From CAVDRM01 sp963611355 (GTDB lineage Bacteria > Bacillota > Clostridia > Christensenellales > Aristaeellaceae): 51,312 bases of DNA. Shown one piece after another: positions 6,431 through 18,540 of this stretch. The stretch's first letter is position 1, and the number at the start of each line of letters is the position of its first letter. Where the stretch lies: positions 1 to 51,312 of the forward strand of contig CAVDRM010000015.1 of assembly GCA_963611355.1 (NCBI GenBank), in the 5' to 3' direction. The translations under genes and the position numbers were made by a program. Below the pieces are notes generated by a model that saw only the letters and a program-made list of their open reading frames with translations, did not search any database and was not told the DNA's origin.

Positions 6431-8167
6431 ATGAAAATCCGACGAAGGCTCTGTCTATTGCTGGTTATTTTGATGCTGTTTGTTTCCGCTGCGGCGGAGG
6501 AGGGCGGCTTCATCACGCTTCAAGACAATCTGTCAGGGCTTCTCTTCGCCGAGGACAACGGCGGTGCGCTTTCGGAAAAGCTGGGCACGGCGTACCTGTC
6601 ATTAGACGCGCCGTATTTGGTCAAGGGTGAAAGGGCGGCATGGACGTTCGTTGTCTCCGATGATGCGGAAGCGGTATATCAATACGCATTTGATTTATAT
6701 GTCTTAGATGCGCTCACGTTGACGCACATCGACAGCCGGCCGCGCAGTGCCGCCCGCACTTTTTCTTCCTTTATTCAGCGCACGGGGCGGTATATTGTTC
6801 GTGTCACGGTGTATGAAGGGGCAGAAAAAATTGGTTTTCTTCAAAGCACGGTCTACGAGGCCGTCGAGCGAGCAGACGAAGCAGATGAGCCGACCATCGC
6901 CGGAAAAACAGCGGCGCTGGCAAAGCAATGCCTTGCCGAGGCAGGGTCGAGCGAATATGCCCGTGCTTTGTGGATGCACGACTGGCTGATTTACAACGCA
7001 AATTATGATGATACTTATACTTATTATTATGCGGACGGTGTGCTGCTGCACGGCACGGGCGTTTGCAGCAGCTATGCGCATGCGTATCAGATGCTCTTGA
7101 AGGCCATCGGCATGGACTGTCTGCTGATTGAAGGCACCACAGGAGACGCCGGCCATGCGTGGAATTTGGTCTCCATCGACGGTCAGTGGTATCATGTGGA
7201 TTGCACATGGGATGATCCTAAGCCAGGCGGCCATGAGGGACACACCTATTTCGGCCTGACCGATGCGCTGATGCGGAGAGACCACGCCTGGTCCGAGGAA
7301 ACGCCCTATCCTGTCTGCATTGCGGATGCGGCGCTGTATGACAAGATAAACGGCGCGTATTTTGTCGGCAGCGAAGAGGAAATCAAAATCGCGCTCGAAG
7401 CGGCCATTGCTGCCGAAGCGCCCTGCATCACCCTGTGCAGCAGCGGCAGCTTTGCGGGGGATTTCGATACCGCTGTCAACAACATCTTAGTATCGTATAA
7501 TGATGCCGTGACCGGTTTCTATGCGGTGCGCGGCAGCGTTCAGACGACGCTGTATTTTGCCTATCATTATAGCGATTTTTACAGCGAGAAAAAGCCGACA
7601 AGGCTTTCGATGCATACAGACAGTCTGCTGCTTGCGATTGGCGGAACAGATGTGCTTTCCTTTACGCATCAGCCGCAATATTTGATTCTTAAAGCGGATG
7701 AGAGCCTTCAGCCTGTGCCGCTTGCAAAAACGGATTTCGCCGTTGAATGGCATTCCGATGCTCCTGACGTTGTATCTGTTGAAAACGGTCGGCTTACGGC
7801 GCTGAAAGCCGGTATCGCCGTCATCACGGTTTCCTGCGGCGAGGTGAGCGCCTCCTGCCTTGTGCGCGTGACGGATGCGGCCGCGCAGCTCTCTCTGCCT
7901 GCGAAAACCGGCGTTATCAAGGAAAGCGCCTTTGCGGGCTGCGTCAGCTTCACCTCCGCCGTTTTGCCGGACGGTCTGCAGCGCATCGAAAGCCGTGCCT
8001 TTGCGGACTGTACGGCGCTGGTCGCCGTCACTGTCCCCGACAGCGTGACTTTTATCGCCCCTGATGCCTTTGACGGCTGCGGTCGCCTTCTCATGCTCTG
8101 CCATGCCGGCACCTGTGCCGAAGCGTTTGCCGAGGCGAACGGAATGGATGTGAAAATTCTCAAATGA
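6431..8167 (+). CDS. Secreted transglutaminase-like protein with Ig-like and leucine-rich-repeat domains
   Basis: 578 aa. Signal peptide (residues 1-22); a beta-rich region to about 150; a transglutaminase-like domain at about 165-285 with the full triad C212 (GVCSSYAHAYQ), H242 (GHAWN) and D257 (YHVDCTWDDP); a middle region with no domain I recognise; a BIG2-like Ig fold at about 440-500 (VVSVENGRLTALKAGIAVITVSC); and a C-terminal BspA-type LRR_5 segment (ESAFAGCVSFTSAVLPDGLQ, ESRAFADCTALVAVTVPDS). Such proteins are exported, and the triad supports cysteine protease or peptide-processing activity, substrate unknown. GAAGGGAGCGGG precedes the ATG. Its position after the CRISPR array looks like chance. 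Confidence 0.85.
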   Translation: MKIRRRLCLLLVILMLFVSAAAEEGGFITLQDNLSGLLFAEDNGGALSEKLGTAYLSLDAPYLVKGERAAWTFVVSDDAEAVYQYAFDLYVLDALTLTHIDSRPRSAARTFSSFIQRTGRYIVRVTVYEGAEKIGFLQSTVYEAVERADEADEPTIAGKTAALAKQCLAEAGSSEYARALWMHDWLIYNANYDDTYTYYYADGVLLHGTGVCSSYAHAYQMLLKAIGMDCLLIEGTTGDAGHAWNLVSIDGQWYHVDCTWDDPKPGGHEGHTYFGLTDALMRRDHAWSEETPYPVCIADAALYDKINGAYFVGSEEEIKIALEAAIAAEAPCITLCSSGSFAGDFDTAVNNILVSYNDAVTGFYAVRGSVQTTLYFAYHYSDFYSEKKPTRLSMHTDSLLLAIGGTDVLSFTHQPQYLILKADESLQPVPLAKTDFAVEWHSDAPDVVSVENGRLTALKAGIAVITVSCGEVSASCLVRVTDAAAQLSLPAKTGVIKESAFAGCVSFTSAVLPDGLQRIESRAFADCTALVAVTVPDSVTFIAPDAFDGCGRLLMLCHAGTCAEAFAEANGMDVKILK

Positions 8168-8418
8168 ACGGAAGCCGACTGACGATGCCTCGTTTTGTAT
8201 CATTCCTGCGCTGCTTTCTCCTTTTGAAACGGGAATTTCAGCCGATTTTCAACCTCCTTGTGCTTAAAGTATATCAATCTTTGACTTTATGCTGCGGCTT
8301 GTGAATATCTGCACAAATCGAAAAAGCCCTTTGAGAAAAGGCTTTCTCCTCTCTCAAAGGGCATAATACAATCTTTGTCTAACTTTTGGGCGCTTCATTT
8401 TTATATAGGGCCGACTGT
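8168..8418. other. Convergent intergenic region
   Basis: 251 nt between the ends of two convergent genes. Apart from the terminator at 8321-8362 I see no gene or RNA here. Confidence 0.5.
8321..8362 (-). terminator. Terminator of the flippase gene
   Basis: An 11-bp perfect stem (GCCCTTTGAGA / TCTCAAAGGGC) with a 15-nt loop; on the minus strand it runs into T5, about 57 nt after the stop at 8419. Confidence 0.75.
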
Positions 8419-10011
8419 TTATTTTCTCGCAAACCGCTTCAGTTTCGCGGGCAAGTCCTCCCGCTTCACCGCGCCGAGCAGCAGTGCGGACGCGGCGTAG
8501 ACAAGGACGGCGCACAGGACGACAAAGCCGGTCAAAAGGAAGGAATGATTCAGGCGCTCTACGCCTAACATCGTCCGCAGAACGAGGACAATGGCTGCCA
8601 TGAGCGCCGTAGCCAGCCCCGGCTGCACGAGCAGCTCCTTCACATCCAGGCGGCAGCCCGTATATTTTTGCACAAAATACAGGTTCGGCACCATGCTGAC
8701 AAAGTAGCAGACCAGGGACGCGATGGGTGCGCCGTGGATGTTGATGTCCGGCGTGCCGATGAGCAGCCAGTTCAGCAGGATTTTGCAGGCAACCCCCGCC
8801 GCTAAAGTGTACATGGGGATGCGCTGCCTGCCGCAGCCCTGCAAAATGCCGCTTGTCGCCTGTACCATGGTGAACAGGCCGATGGTCAGAGCGCTCAGCT
8901 CCAGGATCTGCGCCGCCAAATCAAGCTGCGCCTCGGTATATTTCGCGGAGAACAGCAGATAAAGGATGGGCTTGGCCATCAGGCTCATGCCGATGGCGCA
9001 CGGATAACCGATGACTGCCGCCAGCCGAAGCCCCGTCAGGCTCTCCTTGGCGACATACTCCCTGTCTCCCCGCGCACAGCCGGACGAAATATCCGGCACA
9101 AGATTGGTGCTGACCGCCATCGCAACGGCAGTTGGCACATTAATCAGTGACAAAACAACGCTCGAATACAGCCCGTAGCGAATGACGGCCTCCTGATGCG
9201 CCATGCCGTCCGCTTCCATCAGATTCGTCACCATAAAGCTGTCAATCCATCCAGCCATCGGAACGATGCACGCGCCGATGGTGATGGGGACGGCGATGAA
9301 CAGAAGCCGCTTGCCGATGAAAGGGATGCTCAGCTCCTCACAGCCGGGGTTTTGCCCGATGGCGGCAAATTCTCCGCGTGCGCGAAGGTGCGCAATCATC
9401 ATGAATACCAGCGCCGCCGCCTCTGCGATGGACGTGCCCAGCAGCATCCCCGCCGCGCCCAGCGCCGCGCCGCCTTTATTCATGCCCGCAATCGCCAAGG
9501 GCAGGGCGACCGCCAGCTTTCCGACCTGCTCTATGAGCTGCGAAATCGCCGTGGGCATCATTTTGCGGTGTCCCTGCATATAGCCGCGCAGGGCGCTCAT
9601 GATGCAGACGAGCAGCAGGCTCGGCGCAATGGCGACATAGCCGATGCCGATTTCCGGTGCGCCCGCAAAAGCAGCCATTGCCTGGCTGCCCGCCGCCAAA
9701 CAAACAGCGGCAATCAGTCCGAGCGCGGTCAGCGTCCACAAAGCTACCCGAAATATCCGCCGTGCCGTGCGCGGATCATCACGGGTGACATAATGGCTGA
9801 CCATGCGGGAGATGGCAACGGGAATACCGGCAGAGGAAATCGTCAGCAGCAGGTTATAGGACTGGAACACCTTGGAATACAGCCCCAGCCCCTCGCCGCC
9901 GATATACGCGGCCAGCGGGATGCGGTACAGCACTCCGACCACCTTGCAGATAAGCCCGGCCAGCGCTAAAATGGATACGCCGCCGACCAATGTTTTTTGC
10001 TTCTGTGACAT
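8419..10011 (-). CDS. SpoVB/MurJ-like polysaccharide flippase (MOP superfamily)
   Basis: 530 aa with about 12-14 hydrophobic segments along the whole length. It resembles the SpoVB/YtgP branch of the MOP (MATE-like) exporters: KTLVGGVSILALAGLICKVVGVLYRIPLAAYIGGEGLGLY at the N-terminus and SALRGYMQGHRKMMPTAISQLIEQ in the middle are typical. Members move lipid-linked cell-wall or capsule precursors across the membrane; which one cannot be told, and several paralogues usually coexist. Start 10011 has GAGGATG 6 nt upstream; a longer frame to 10029 is less supported. It follows gyrA after a terminator, so it probably depends on read-through or a promoter I did not find. Confidence 0.85.
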   Translation of the reverse strand: MSQKQKTLVGGVSILALAGLICKVVGVLYRIPLAAYIGGEGLGLYSKVFQSYNLLLTISSAGIPVAISRMVSHYVTRDDPRTARRIFRVALWTLTALGLIAAVCLAAGSQAMAAFAGAPEIGIGYVAIAPSLLLVCIMSALRGYMQGHRKMMPTAISQLIEQVGKLAVALPLAIAGMNKGGAALGAAGMLLGTSIAEAAALVFMMIAHLRARGEFAAIGQNPGCEELSIPFIGKRLLFIAVPITIGACIVPMAGWIDSFMVTNLMEADGMAHQEAVIRYGLYSSVVLSLINVPTAVAMAVSTNLVPDISSGCARGDREYVAKESLTGLRLAAVIGYPCAIGMSLMAKPILYLLFSAKYTEAQLDLAAQILELSALTIGLFTMVQATSGILQGCGRQRIPMYTLAAGVACKILLNWLLIGTPDINIHGAPIASLVCYFVSMVPNLYFVQKYTGCRLDVKELLVQPGLATALMAAIVLVLRTMLGVERLNHSFLLTGFVVLCAVLVYAASALLLGAVKREDLPAKLKRFARK

Positions 10012-10044
10012 AAGCATCCTCGTTATCAAATAAAAAACAGGAAT

Positions 10045-10071
10045 GGGGCGAAGACTTCACGCCTTCGCCCC
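10045..10071 (-). terminator. Terminator of the gyrB-gyrA operon
   Basis: A 9-bp stem GGGGCGAAG / CTTCGCCCC; on minus it is followed by ATTCCTG and then T6. It lies 14 nt after the gyrA stop. The gap between stem and T run makes it imperfect. Confidence 0.6.
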
Positions 10072-10084
10072 CTTTGTCCTATGG

Positions 10085-12622
<2,538 letters not shown>

Positions 12623-12644
12623 TCTTTCGAAATCCTTTCAGGAA

Positions 12645-14600
12645 TTACAGGTCTAAATCGGTGACCATCTTGCAGTTCTGCTCGATAAATTCGCGGCGCG
12701 GCTCGACCTTATCGCCCATCAGGAGGGTGAAAATCTCGTCCGCGGCGATGGCGTCCGACAGGGTGAACTGCTTCATGGTGCGGGTTTCCGGATTCATGGT
12801 GGTCGTCCAGAGCTGTTCGCTGCTCATTTCGCCCAAGCCCTTGTAGCGCTGAATTTCGGGCTTGGAATCGCGCCCCAGTTTATCCAGAAGCTGCTGAAGC
12901 TCATCGTCATTGTAGACGTAATGCTCCTGCTTGCCCTTTGTCACCTTATACAGCGGCGGCATGGCGCTGTATACATAGCCCTGCTTAATCAGCTCCGGCA
13001 TATAGCGGTAGAAGAAGGTCAGCATCAAAATGCGGATGTGCGCGCCGTCCACATCGGCATCGGTCATGCAGACGATGCGGTGGTAGCGCAGCTTGCTGAT
13101 GTTGAAATCCGCGCCGATGCCGCAGCCGAAGGCGGTAATCATGTTCTTGATTTCCTGATTGAGCAAAATTTTGTCCAGCCGCGTCTTTTCCACGTTCAGA
13201 ATTTTGCCGCGCAGGGGCAGGATGGCTTGGAAATGGCGGTCGCGTCCCGACTTGGCGCTGCCGCCTGCGGAATCGCCCTCGACCATGAAAATTTCGCATT
13301 TCGCAGGGTCGCGCTCGGAGCAGTCCGCCAGCTTGCCCGGCATCGAGCCGCTTTCCAAGACGCTCTTTCTGCGCGTCAGCTCACGCGCCTTGCGCGCCGC
13401 CTCACGTGCCCGCGCCGCGCCGAGGCAGCGCTCCAAAATCGTCCGCGCCACGGCGGGATTTTCCTCAAAGAAGGTGGAGAGGCTGTCGCTCACCACGGAA
13501 TCCACGATGCCGCGCACCTCGCTGTTGCCCAGCTTGGACTTGGTCTGCCCCTCAAACTGCGGCTCAGGCATCTTGACGGACACGATGGCGGCCAGACTTT
13601 CCCTCACATCGTCGGCTTTGAGGTTGGCATCCGCGTCCTTCAGAATTTTGTATTTCCGTCCGTAGTCGTTGATGACCCGCGTCAGCGCCTGAATAAAGCC
13701 CGTCAAATGCGTGCCGCCCTCCGGCGTATGGATGTTGTTGGCAAAGGCATAAATATTCTCGGCGTAGGAATCGTTGTACTGAAGCGCCACCTCGACCGTG
13801 ACATCGTTCTTCACGCCCTCGGCGTAAATCGGCTCAGGGAACAAAACCTCTTTATGTTTATTCAGATATTTGACGAACTCGCGCAGGCCGCCCTCGTAAT
13901 GGAACACGCGCTCCAGCTGCTCTTCGGGGCGCTCGTCCACAAACACGATGCGGATGCCCTTGTTCAGGAAGGCCATTTCGCGCAGGCGCACCTTCAGCAC
14001 GTCAAACTGGAAGGCAATGCCCTCGTCAAACACGCCGTCCGGGTTTTCCGCGCTGCGGATATCCGGCCAGAAGCGGACATAGGTGCCCGTCTGCTGCGTT
14101 TCCCCGATGACGCGCAAATCGTATGCTATCTTGCCGCGGTTATATTCCTGCTCGTACACCTTGCCGCCCGTGCGCACCTCGACGCGCATATGGGAGGACA
14201 GGGCGTTCACCACGGAGGCGCCCACGCCGTGCAGGCCGCCGGACACCTTGTAGCCCTTGCCGCCGAACTTGCCGCCCGCGTGCAGCACCGTCAGGCATAC
14301 CTCGACCGCCGGACGGTGCATCTTGGGATGCAAATCGACCGGAAAGCCGCGCCCGTTATCCAGGACGGACACAGAGCCGTCCTTGTGCAGCGCCACATGA
14401 ATTTCCGTGCAGTAGCCCGCCAGCGCCTCGTCAATGGCATTATCCACAATCTCATACACCAGATGATGCAGACCCCGTACGTCGGTCGAACCGATGTACA
14501 TGCCGGGGCGCTTGCGCACCGCCTCCAGCCCCTCCAGCACCTGAATTTGAGAAGCATCATACTCAGCCGCCTGCGGGACGGCATTGAACGCATCAGCCAT
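12645..14600 (-). CDS. gyrB: DNA gyrase subunit B
   Basis: 651 aa. The ATPase subunit of gyrase. GHKL ATP-binding motifs are EIVDNAIDEALAG near 50-61, VLDNGRGFPVD and GGLHGVGASVVNALS; the TOPRIM metal-binding motifs are VEGDSAGGSAKSGRDR and MTDADVDGAHI. It ends with QNCKMVTDLDL. There is no long insertion in the TOPRIM region, as usual outside proteobacteria. Start 14600 has GGAGGATATTGC upstream; the longer frame to 14828 is not needed. The gyrB-gyrA pair is one operon. recF and dnaN, often next to gyrB, are not here. Confidence 0.97.
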   Translation of the reverse strand: MADAFNAVPQAAEYDASQIQVLEGLEAVRKRPGMYIGSTDVRGLHHLVYEIVDNAIDEALAGYCTEIHVALHKDGSVSVLDNGRGFPVDLHPKMHRPAVEVCLTVLHAGGKFGGKGYKVSGGLHGVGASVVNALSSHMRVEVRTGGKVYEQEYNRGKIAYDLRVIGETQQTGTYVRFWPDIRSAENPDGVFDEGIAFQFDVLKVRLREMAFLNKGIRIVFVDERPEEQLERVFHYEGGLREFVKYLNKHKEVLFPEPIYAEGVKNDVTVEVALQYNDSYAENIYAFANNIHTPEGGTHLTGFIQALTRVINDYGRKYKILKDADANLKADDVRESLAAIVSVKMPEPQFEGQTKSKLGNSEVRGIVDSVVSDSLSTFFEENPAVARTILERCLGAARAREAARKARELTRRKSVLESGSMPGKLADCSERDPAKCEIFMVEGDSAGGSAKSGRDRHFQAILPLRGKILNVEKTRLDKILLNQEIKNMITAFGCGIGADFNISKLRYHRIVCMTDADVDGAHIRILMLTFFYRYMPELIKQGYVYSAMPPLYKVTKGKQEHYVYNDDELQQLLDKLGRDSKPEIQRYKGLGEMSSEQLWTTTMNPETRTMKQFTLSDAIAADEIFTLLMGDKVEPRREFIEQNCKMVTDLDL

Positions 14601-14655
14601 GCAATATCCTCCGTTTGTCGCTTTGAAAACGGCACAGGGCACACCCCGCACCATC

Positions 14656-14673
14656 ATATCAATTATATCACAA
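14656..14673 (-). promoter_or_regulatory. Extended -10 promoter of gyrB
   Basis: TGATATAAT on the minus strand (-10 at 14667-14662), about 62 nt upstream of the gyrB start, with no good -35. Placement of the start is approximate. Confidence 0.45.
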
Positions 14674-14815
14674 AACGCCCCAAAATGGAATATCACAGCC
14701 GAATGTTTTTCACCCAAAAACGCTTGTTTTTCCTGCATTTTCAGCGCTGAAAAGGGCGGAAAAAAGCCGGCGTGCAGAAAGCAGGCCGGCAGAGAATATG
14801 CATTCGATGATTCGC

Positions 14816-15418
14816 TTACTTTGTCCATTGAATGGAGTTGATGATTTCTTCAATGAGCGTCAGCAGGTTCATGTCGTTGATGCTGTCATCCGCAAGGCTG
14901 ACGGTAATCGTATATAAGCCGAACGCCTCATCGGAAATCTGTGACTGAATGGTGTACAACGTACATTGCCCGCCGCCGAGCGCGGCAAAATCACACTGTG
15001 CGGAATACATCATGCTTATGGCGGGCTTGCCGCAGACCTCATCCGCGGCCGCGCTCATCAGCGTTTCGTTCGCTGTCGTGATGCCGATTTGGTTGAACTG
15101 CGCACAGACCGCTTCCATCACATACTGTCCGTAGGCATTCGGGTCGGTATCGGAAAAGTCCTGCACCGCAGACGACCAGATAAAGTTGATGTTCGCCGCA
15201 AAAGAAGCAGTCTCATCATAGTTCGGGTACAAAATCAGAATTGTGGCATTTTCCTCTCTGTCGCCGCTTTGCCAGACAATATCCTCCGGCACGTCAATGG
15301 TAAAGTCGTCAAATTCCAGCGTTATCCATGCCGTTTCTGTTGCTGCCGCCTCCGCAAAGGCGGATGCGCAGCCCAGCATCAGCATCAGGGTCAAAAGCAG
15401 TGCAGCCGTTTTTTTCAT
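14816..15418 (-). CDS. Small exported protein of unknown function
   Basis: 200 aa. A clear signal peptide (MKKTAALLLTLMLMLGCASAFAEAA) contains LGCAS, so a lipoprotein is possible, but a standard signal peptidase site AFA-EA fits too. The mature part begins WITLEFDDFTIDVPEDI and resembles small periplasmic or surface proteins that share a fold with PsbP/DUF1795-like domains; I do not claim that assignment. GAGGAGG lies 7 nt before 15418, so I use this start and not the upstream one at 15472. It ends about 216 nt upstream of gyrB on the same strand. Confidence 0.7.
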   Translation of the reverse strand: MKKTAALLLTLMLMLGCASAFAEAAATETAWITLEFDDFTIDVPEDIVWQSGDREENATILILYPNYDETASFAANINFIWSSAVQDFSDTDPNAYGQYVMEAVCAQFNQIGITTANETLMSAAADEVCGKPAISMMYSAQCDFAALGGGQCTLYTIQSQISDEAFGLYTITVSLADDSINDMNLLTLIEEIINSIQWTK

Positions 15419-15542
15419 GGATATCCCTCCTCTTTTTTCTCTTTCCGCAGACCGTCTGCGGACTAACATCACTTAAAATTATACAACATTATATATATAT
15501 ATATTGCGTTTTCGTTACATTCTCATTACATTTTTATTCAAT

Positions 15543-16595
15543 TTATATGGCTTTTTCCATCACGGCAAAACGCCGCCGCACCTCAAAGCCCGTGCGCCTG
15601 TAAATATGCTGCGCGGGGTTGGTTTCGCCCGTGAACAGGGTGCTGAAGGCTGCGCCCTCGGCGATAAATTCCTTCATGAGCAGGTTGAACAGCACGGAGG
15701 CGATGCCGCGATGCTCGAACTGCGGGTCGGTGCAGATGCCGGTAAACCAGCCGCGGCCGGACTCCTGCTTGTCCACGGGGCCAGTAAAGCCGACGATGTG
15801 GTTATCGTGAATGGCCACCAGCATGGGGCGCGGAGCGGCGGGAACTTTGCCGTTGGGGATGAAACGGTTATCCGTGTTCGGCCTGCCCTGCTTCCATGCG
15901 TTGACCTCCGAACGGATGGAGCTGCGCCAGTAGTCAAAGCCGCCGCGGTCGCACATCCTGTCAAAATCGCAGTTCAAGTTCTTCGCATCATAGCGGCCCG
16001 TATAAATGCCCTGCCTGCGCAGCTCCTCCTGCCGCTCCTCAAGCCCCGCCCACGGGGTGTAGGCGGATAAGTCCAGATACATGGCGATTTCGTGCGCAAT
16101 GTCCGCAAACCCGCTCCGCATCAAAAAGGCATAGCCGGGGCAGTCCAAGTCCACGCCGGGCACATTGTTGTGGTCGTGGTCCGGCGTGCCGGGGACAAAC
16201 CAGTCGATGTTGATGGGGTTGCTGTCAGCAATGCGGATGCTATGCTTGCCCGCCGCCTTGAATTCCTCCGTCAGCCGGTTTAACAGCGCCGTGCCGACGC
16301 CCCTGCGCCGCTTGTCCGAGCGCACGAACATGCAGGTCAAAAAACCGGGGGAGGTTTCAAAGGTCTCATGGTCCAGCATGACCTTTTTGGCCGTGCCGTG
16401 AATGAAGCCGACGACCTCGCCGCCCTCCTCCGCCGCAAACGCATACCGCGCATCGTAGTTCGGGTCGCGCTCGAATTTTCGGTGGTAATAATCCGCATTG
16501 ATTTTTTTGTATACCACCTCGCCGCGCTCCGCCGCTTCGTTCCACAGTCCGACAACGGCGGGCAAATCCTTCTGTTCAAAGGGACGAATCGTCAT
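15543..16595 (-). CDS. Tandem GNAT-family acetyltransferase
   Basis: 350 aa with two GNAT folds in one chain. The first covers about 1-150, with acetyl-CoA loop VRSDKRRRGVGTALLNRL; the second covers about 200-345, with CTDPQFEHRGIASVLFNLLMKE and the closing NPAQHIYRRTGFEVRRRFAVMEKA. The substrate cannot be deduced; N-acetyl transfer to a small molecule or peptide is the family role. It is monocistronic, with AAAGGGTG upstream of the ATG and its own promoter. Confidence 0.85.
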   Translation of the reverse strand: MTIRPFEQKDLPAVVGLWNEAAERGEVVYKKINADYYHRKFERDPNYDARYAFAAEEGGEVVGFIHGTAKKVMLDHETFETSPGFLTCMFVRSDKRRRGVGTALLNRLTEEFKAAGKHSIRIADSNPINIDWFVPGTPDHDHNNVPGVDLDCPGYAFLMRSGFADIAHEIAMYLDLSAYTPWAGLEERQEELRRQGIYTGRYDAKNLNCDFDRMCDRGGFDYWRSSIRSEVNAWKQGRPNTDNRFIPNGKVPAAPRPMLVAIHDNHIVGFTGPVDKQESGRGWFTGICTDPQFEHRGIASVLFNLLMKEFIAEGAAFSTLFTGETNPAQHIYRRTGFEVRRRFAVMEKAI

Positions 16596-16642
16596 ACAAA
16601 CACCCTTTCTGTCCGTGTCATGCAGCCTTTTTGTCGAAAAAC

Positions 16643-16671
16643 ATCATACGATAAAAGCGGAGGCTTGTCAA
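16643..16671 (-). promoter_or_regulatory. Promoter of the acetyltransferase gene
   Basis: TTGACA (16671-16666), a 17-nt spacer and TATGAT (16648-16643) on minus. Confidence 0.7.
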
Positions 16672-16757
16672 TAAAGGCAGCGGGGCTGACACATCATAAC
16701 GCCGATTTTTCCGTTGTATCCGCCTTGTACTTTATCAAACCGCCAGCGCATTTTTCC

Positions 16758-16786
16758 TTGATATTTCCGAAAATCAATGATATACT
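16758..16786 (+). promoter_or_regulatory. Promoter of the peptide-type ABC importer operon
   Basis: TTGATA (16758-16763), a 17-nt spacer and TATACT (16781-16786), with TG just before the -10. The leader to the first ATG is about 125 nt. Confidence 0.65.
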
Positions 16787-16916
16787 GACTTTGCCGAAGA
16801 TGGTATTAAATCGGAAAGCGAAGCCCTGCCGTGCAGCCGTGGGGCAGTCTTAACCATATTCCGAAGCGTCCGCTCAACGCTTTGAAATAACGATTCTTGA
16901 GAAAGAGGTGTATGTC

Positions 16917-18431
16917 ATGAAAAAAATCTTTGCACTCCTCCTGTGTCTGCTGCTGACCCTGTCGGCGGTCTCCTGCGCATCGGCCGAACAAGTGAAGGTG
17001 CTGCGCTACGGCACGGATGCCGAGCCCATCGGCTTTGACCCGCACACCATTTCGGCGGTCGCTTCCCTGCGCGTCATCGAGCAGGTGTACAACCAGCTTG
17101 TCGACGTGGACGAAAACCTGAATGTCATTCCGGAGCTTGCGGTCTCTTGGGAGCAGCCCGATGACCTGACATACATTTTCCATCTGAACGAAAATGTGAA
17201 ATTCCACAACGGCCGTCAGATGACCGCCGAGGATGTCAAGTATTCCTTCGAGCGCATCCTCAATCCCGATACCGGCGCGCTGGGCAGCTCTTCCAGCTAC
17301 GCGGGGGACATTGACACCATCGAGGTCATCGATGCATTCACCGTCAAATTCACGCTGAAAAAGGTGAACGCGCCCTTCCTGTCCAACCTTTCTGCTTCTT
17401 ACTGCTCCATCGTTGCCAAGGAAGTCGTGGAAGCAAACGGCGACCTGCTCCGGGCGGACGGCGGCACCGGCCCCTACACCCTGGGCGAATGGGTGCCCGA
17501 CAACCATGTGACCGTGAACGCTTTTGCCGAGCACTTCAGCGAAGAAAACAAAGCGACCTTTGACGCCATCGAGTTCTATGTCATGACCGATGCCTCCGCT
17601 CGCCTGGCGGCACTCCGCACCGAAAGCGTTGACCTGATTTATGCGGACACCTCCATGCTGGATCTGATTGCGAATGACGCGAATATCCAGACCATCTCCT
17701 ATCAGTCCCGCAATTATGCCGGCATCTTCATGAACGTGACCCGCAAGCCCTTTGACGATGTCCGCGTGCGCCGCGCCATCAACCTTGCGCTCAACCGCGA
17801 AGAAATCATTGAATTCGCTTACAACGGAACGGCCAGCGTCTCCGGCTTCGTCCCCGCTTCGATGGGGCACTGGGCCGTGGATGTGACCGAAAACGAATAC
17901 TATACGCAGAACATCGAAAAGGCGAAGGCGCTGCTGGCCGAGGCCGGCTATCCCAACGGCTTCGAATGCACCCTGACCGTCGGCCTGCTGGATTCTCTGC
18001 GTGATATGGGCGCGGTCGTGCAGCAGCAGCTGGAGGCCATCGGCATCCGGGTGGACGTGCAGAACAAAGAAAACGCTCAGTACGTCGCCGACTGGAGCGC
18101 CCATGACTTTGAACTGATGGCCTGCCAGAACGGCGCGGGCGCAGACCCCAGCCGCGGCGTCGCCTTCTTCTTCTCCACCACCGGCTCTGCCAACATTCAG
18201 GGCTATTCCAATGCCCGCGTGGACGAGCTGTGCGTGCTCGGCTCCGGCACAACGGACACCGCGGCCCGCGAAGCCTATTACAAAGAAGCCATCGGCATCA
18301 TCCTGGATGAATGCGCCGTGGCCATCGTTGCCTGCCCCACGGAATACTATCTGGCCAATGTCGGTCTGAAGGGCTTTGCCCCCAATGCCTCCAAGGGCAA
18401 CAGCTTTGCCGGCGTAACGCTGGAAAAGTAA
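16917..18431 (+). CDS. ABC importer substrate-binding protein, family 5 (peptide/nickel type)
   Basis: 504 aa. An extracytoplasmic solute-binding protein of the DppA/OppA kind. The signal peptide MKKIFALLLCLLLTLSAVSC has a possible lipobox AVSC, giving a membrane-anchored lipoprotein; cleavage at ASA-E is the alternative. The family signature around residues 85-110 is YIFHLNENVKFHNGRQMTAEDVKYSFERI. The body has the usual GTGPYTLGEW and VRRAINLALNREEI. It captures substrate for the permeases and ATPases encoded next. Dipeptides, oligopeptides or other small molecules are all possible. Start 16917 has GAGGTG 6 nt upstream; GTG 9 nt earlier is less likely. Confidence 0.92.
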   Translation: MKKIFALLLCLLLTLSAVSCASAEQVKVLRYGTDAEPIGFDPHTISAVASLRVIEQVYNQLVDVDENLNVIPELAVSWEQPDDLTYIFHLNENVKFHNGRQMTAEDVKYSFERILNPDTGALGSSSSYAGDIDTIEVIDAFTVKFTLKKVNAPFLSNLSASYCSIVAKEVVEANGDLLRADGGTGPYTLGEWVPDNHVTVNAFAEHFSEENKATFDAIEFYVMTDASARLAALRTESVDLIYADTSMLDLIANDANIQTISYQSRNYAGIFMNVTRKPFDDVRVRRAINLALNREEIIEFAYNGTASVSGFVPASMGHWAVDVTENEYYTQNIEKAKALLAEAGYPNGFECTLTVGLLDSLRDMGAVVQQQLEAIGIRVDVQNKENAQYVADWSAHDFELMACQNGAGADPSRGVAFFFSTTGSANIQGYSNARVDELCVLGSGTTDTAAREAYYKEAIGIILDECAVAIVACPTEYYLANVGLKGFAPNASKGNSFAGVTLEK

Positions 18432-18457
18432 GCGTTTTTTAAAACCTGACCCCGCAA

Positions 18458-18505
18458 GAGGCGGGCGCGGATTTTTCTCTGCGTCCGCCTCTGTGATATT
18501 TTTTT
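18458..18505 (+). terminator. Hairpin and T run between binding protein and permease genes
   Basis: An 11-bp stem (GAGGCGGGCGC / GCGTCCGCCTC, one G-T pair) is followed after seven bases by T7. It is probably a partial terminator or 3' stabiliser that lets the binding protein be made in excess over the membrane parts, a common arrangement in such operons. Confidence 0.6.
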
Positions 18506-18540
18506 CCATAAACTCCGAATCGGCCAAAGGAGTAAGCCCT

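Larger units (their letters stand above)
16596..16916. other. Divergent promoter region
   Basis: 321 nt between the acetyltransferase and the ABC importer operon. It holds a promoter for each side and nothing else I can identify. Confidence 0.55.

Noticed and set aside
4783..6431. A new defence island made of regulator, array and transglutaminase
   Set aside because: The transglutaminase has its own promoter and a secreted Ig/LRR layout. Nothing but adjacency ties the three together.
12921..14750. 609-codon open frame antisense to gyrB
   Set aside because: Shadow of a GC-rich gene; it has no start signals and no recognisable protein, while gyrB is certain.
15488..15504. (TA)n tract upstream of the 200-aa exported protein
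   Set aside because: A short simple repeat; it makes promoter spotting there unreliable and I draw nothing from it.
16806..18527. 573-codon open frame antisense to the substrate-binding protein
   Set aside because: The plus gene has a signal peptide, ribosome-binding site and clear family motifs; the antisense frame has none.
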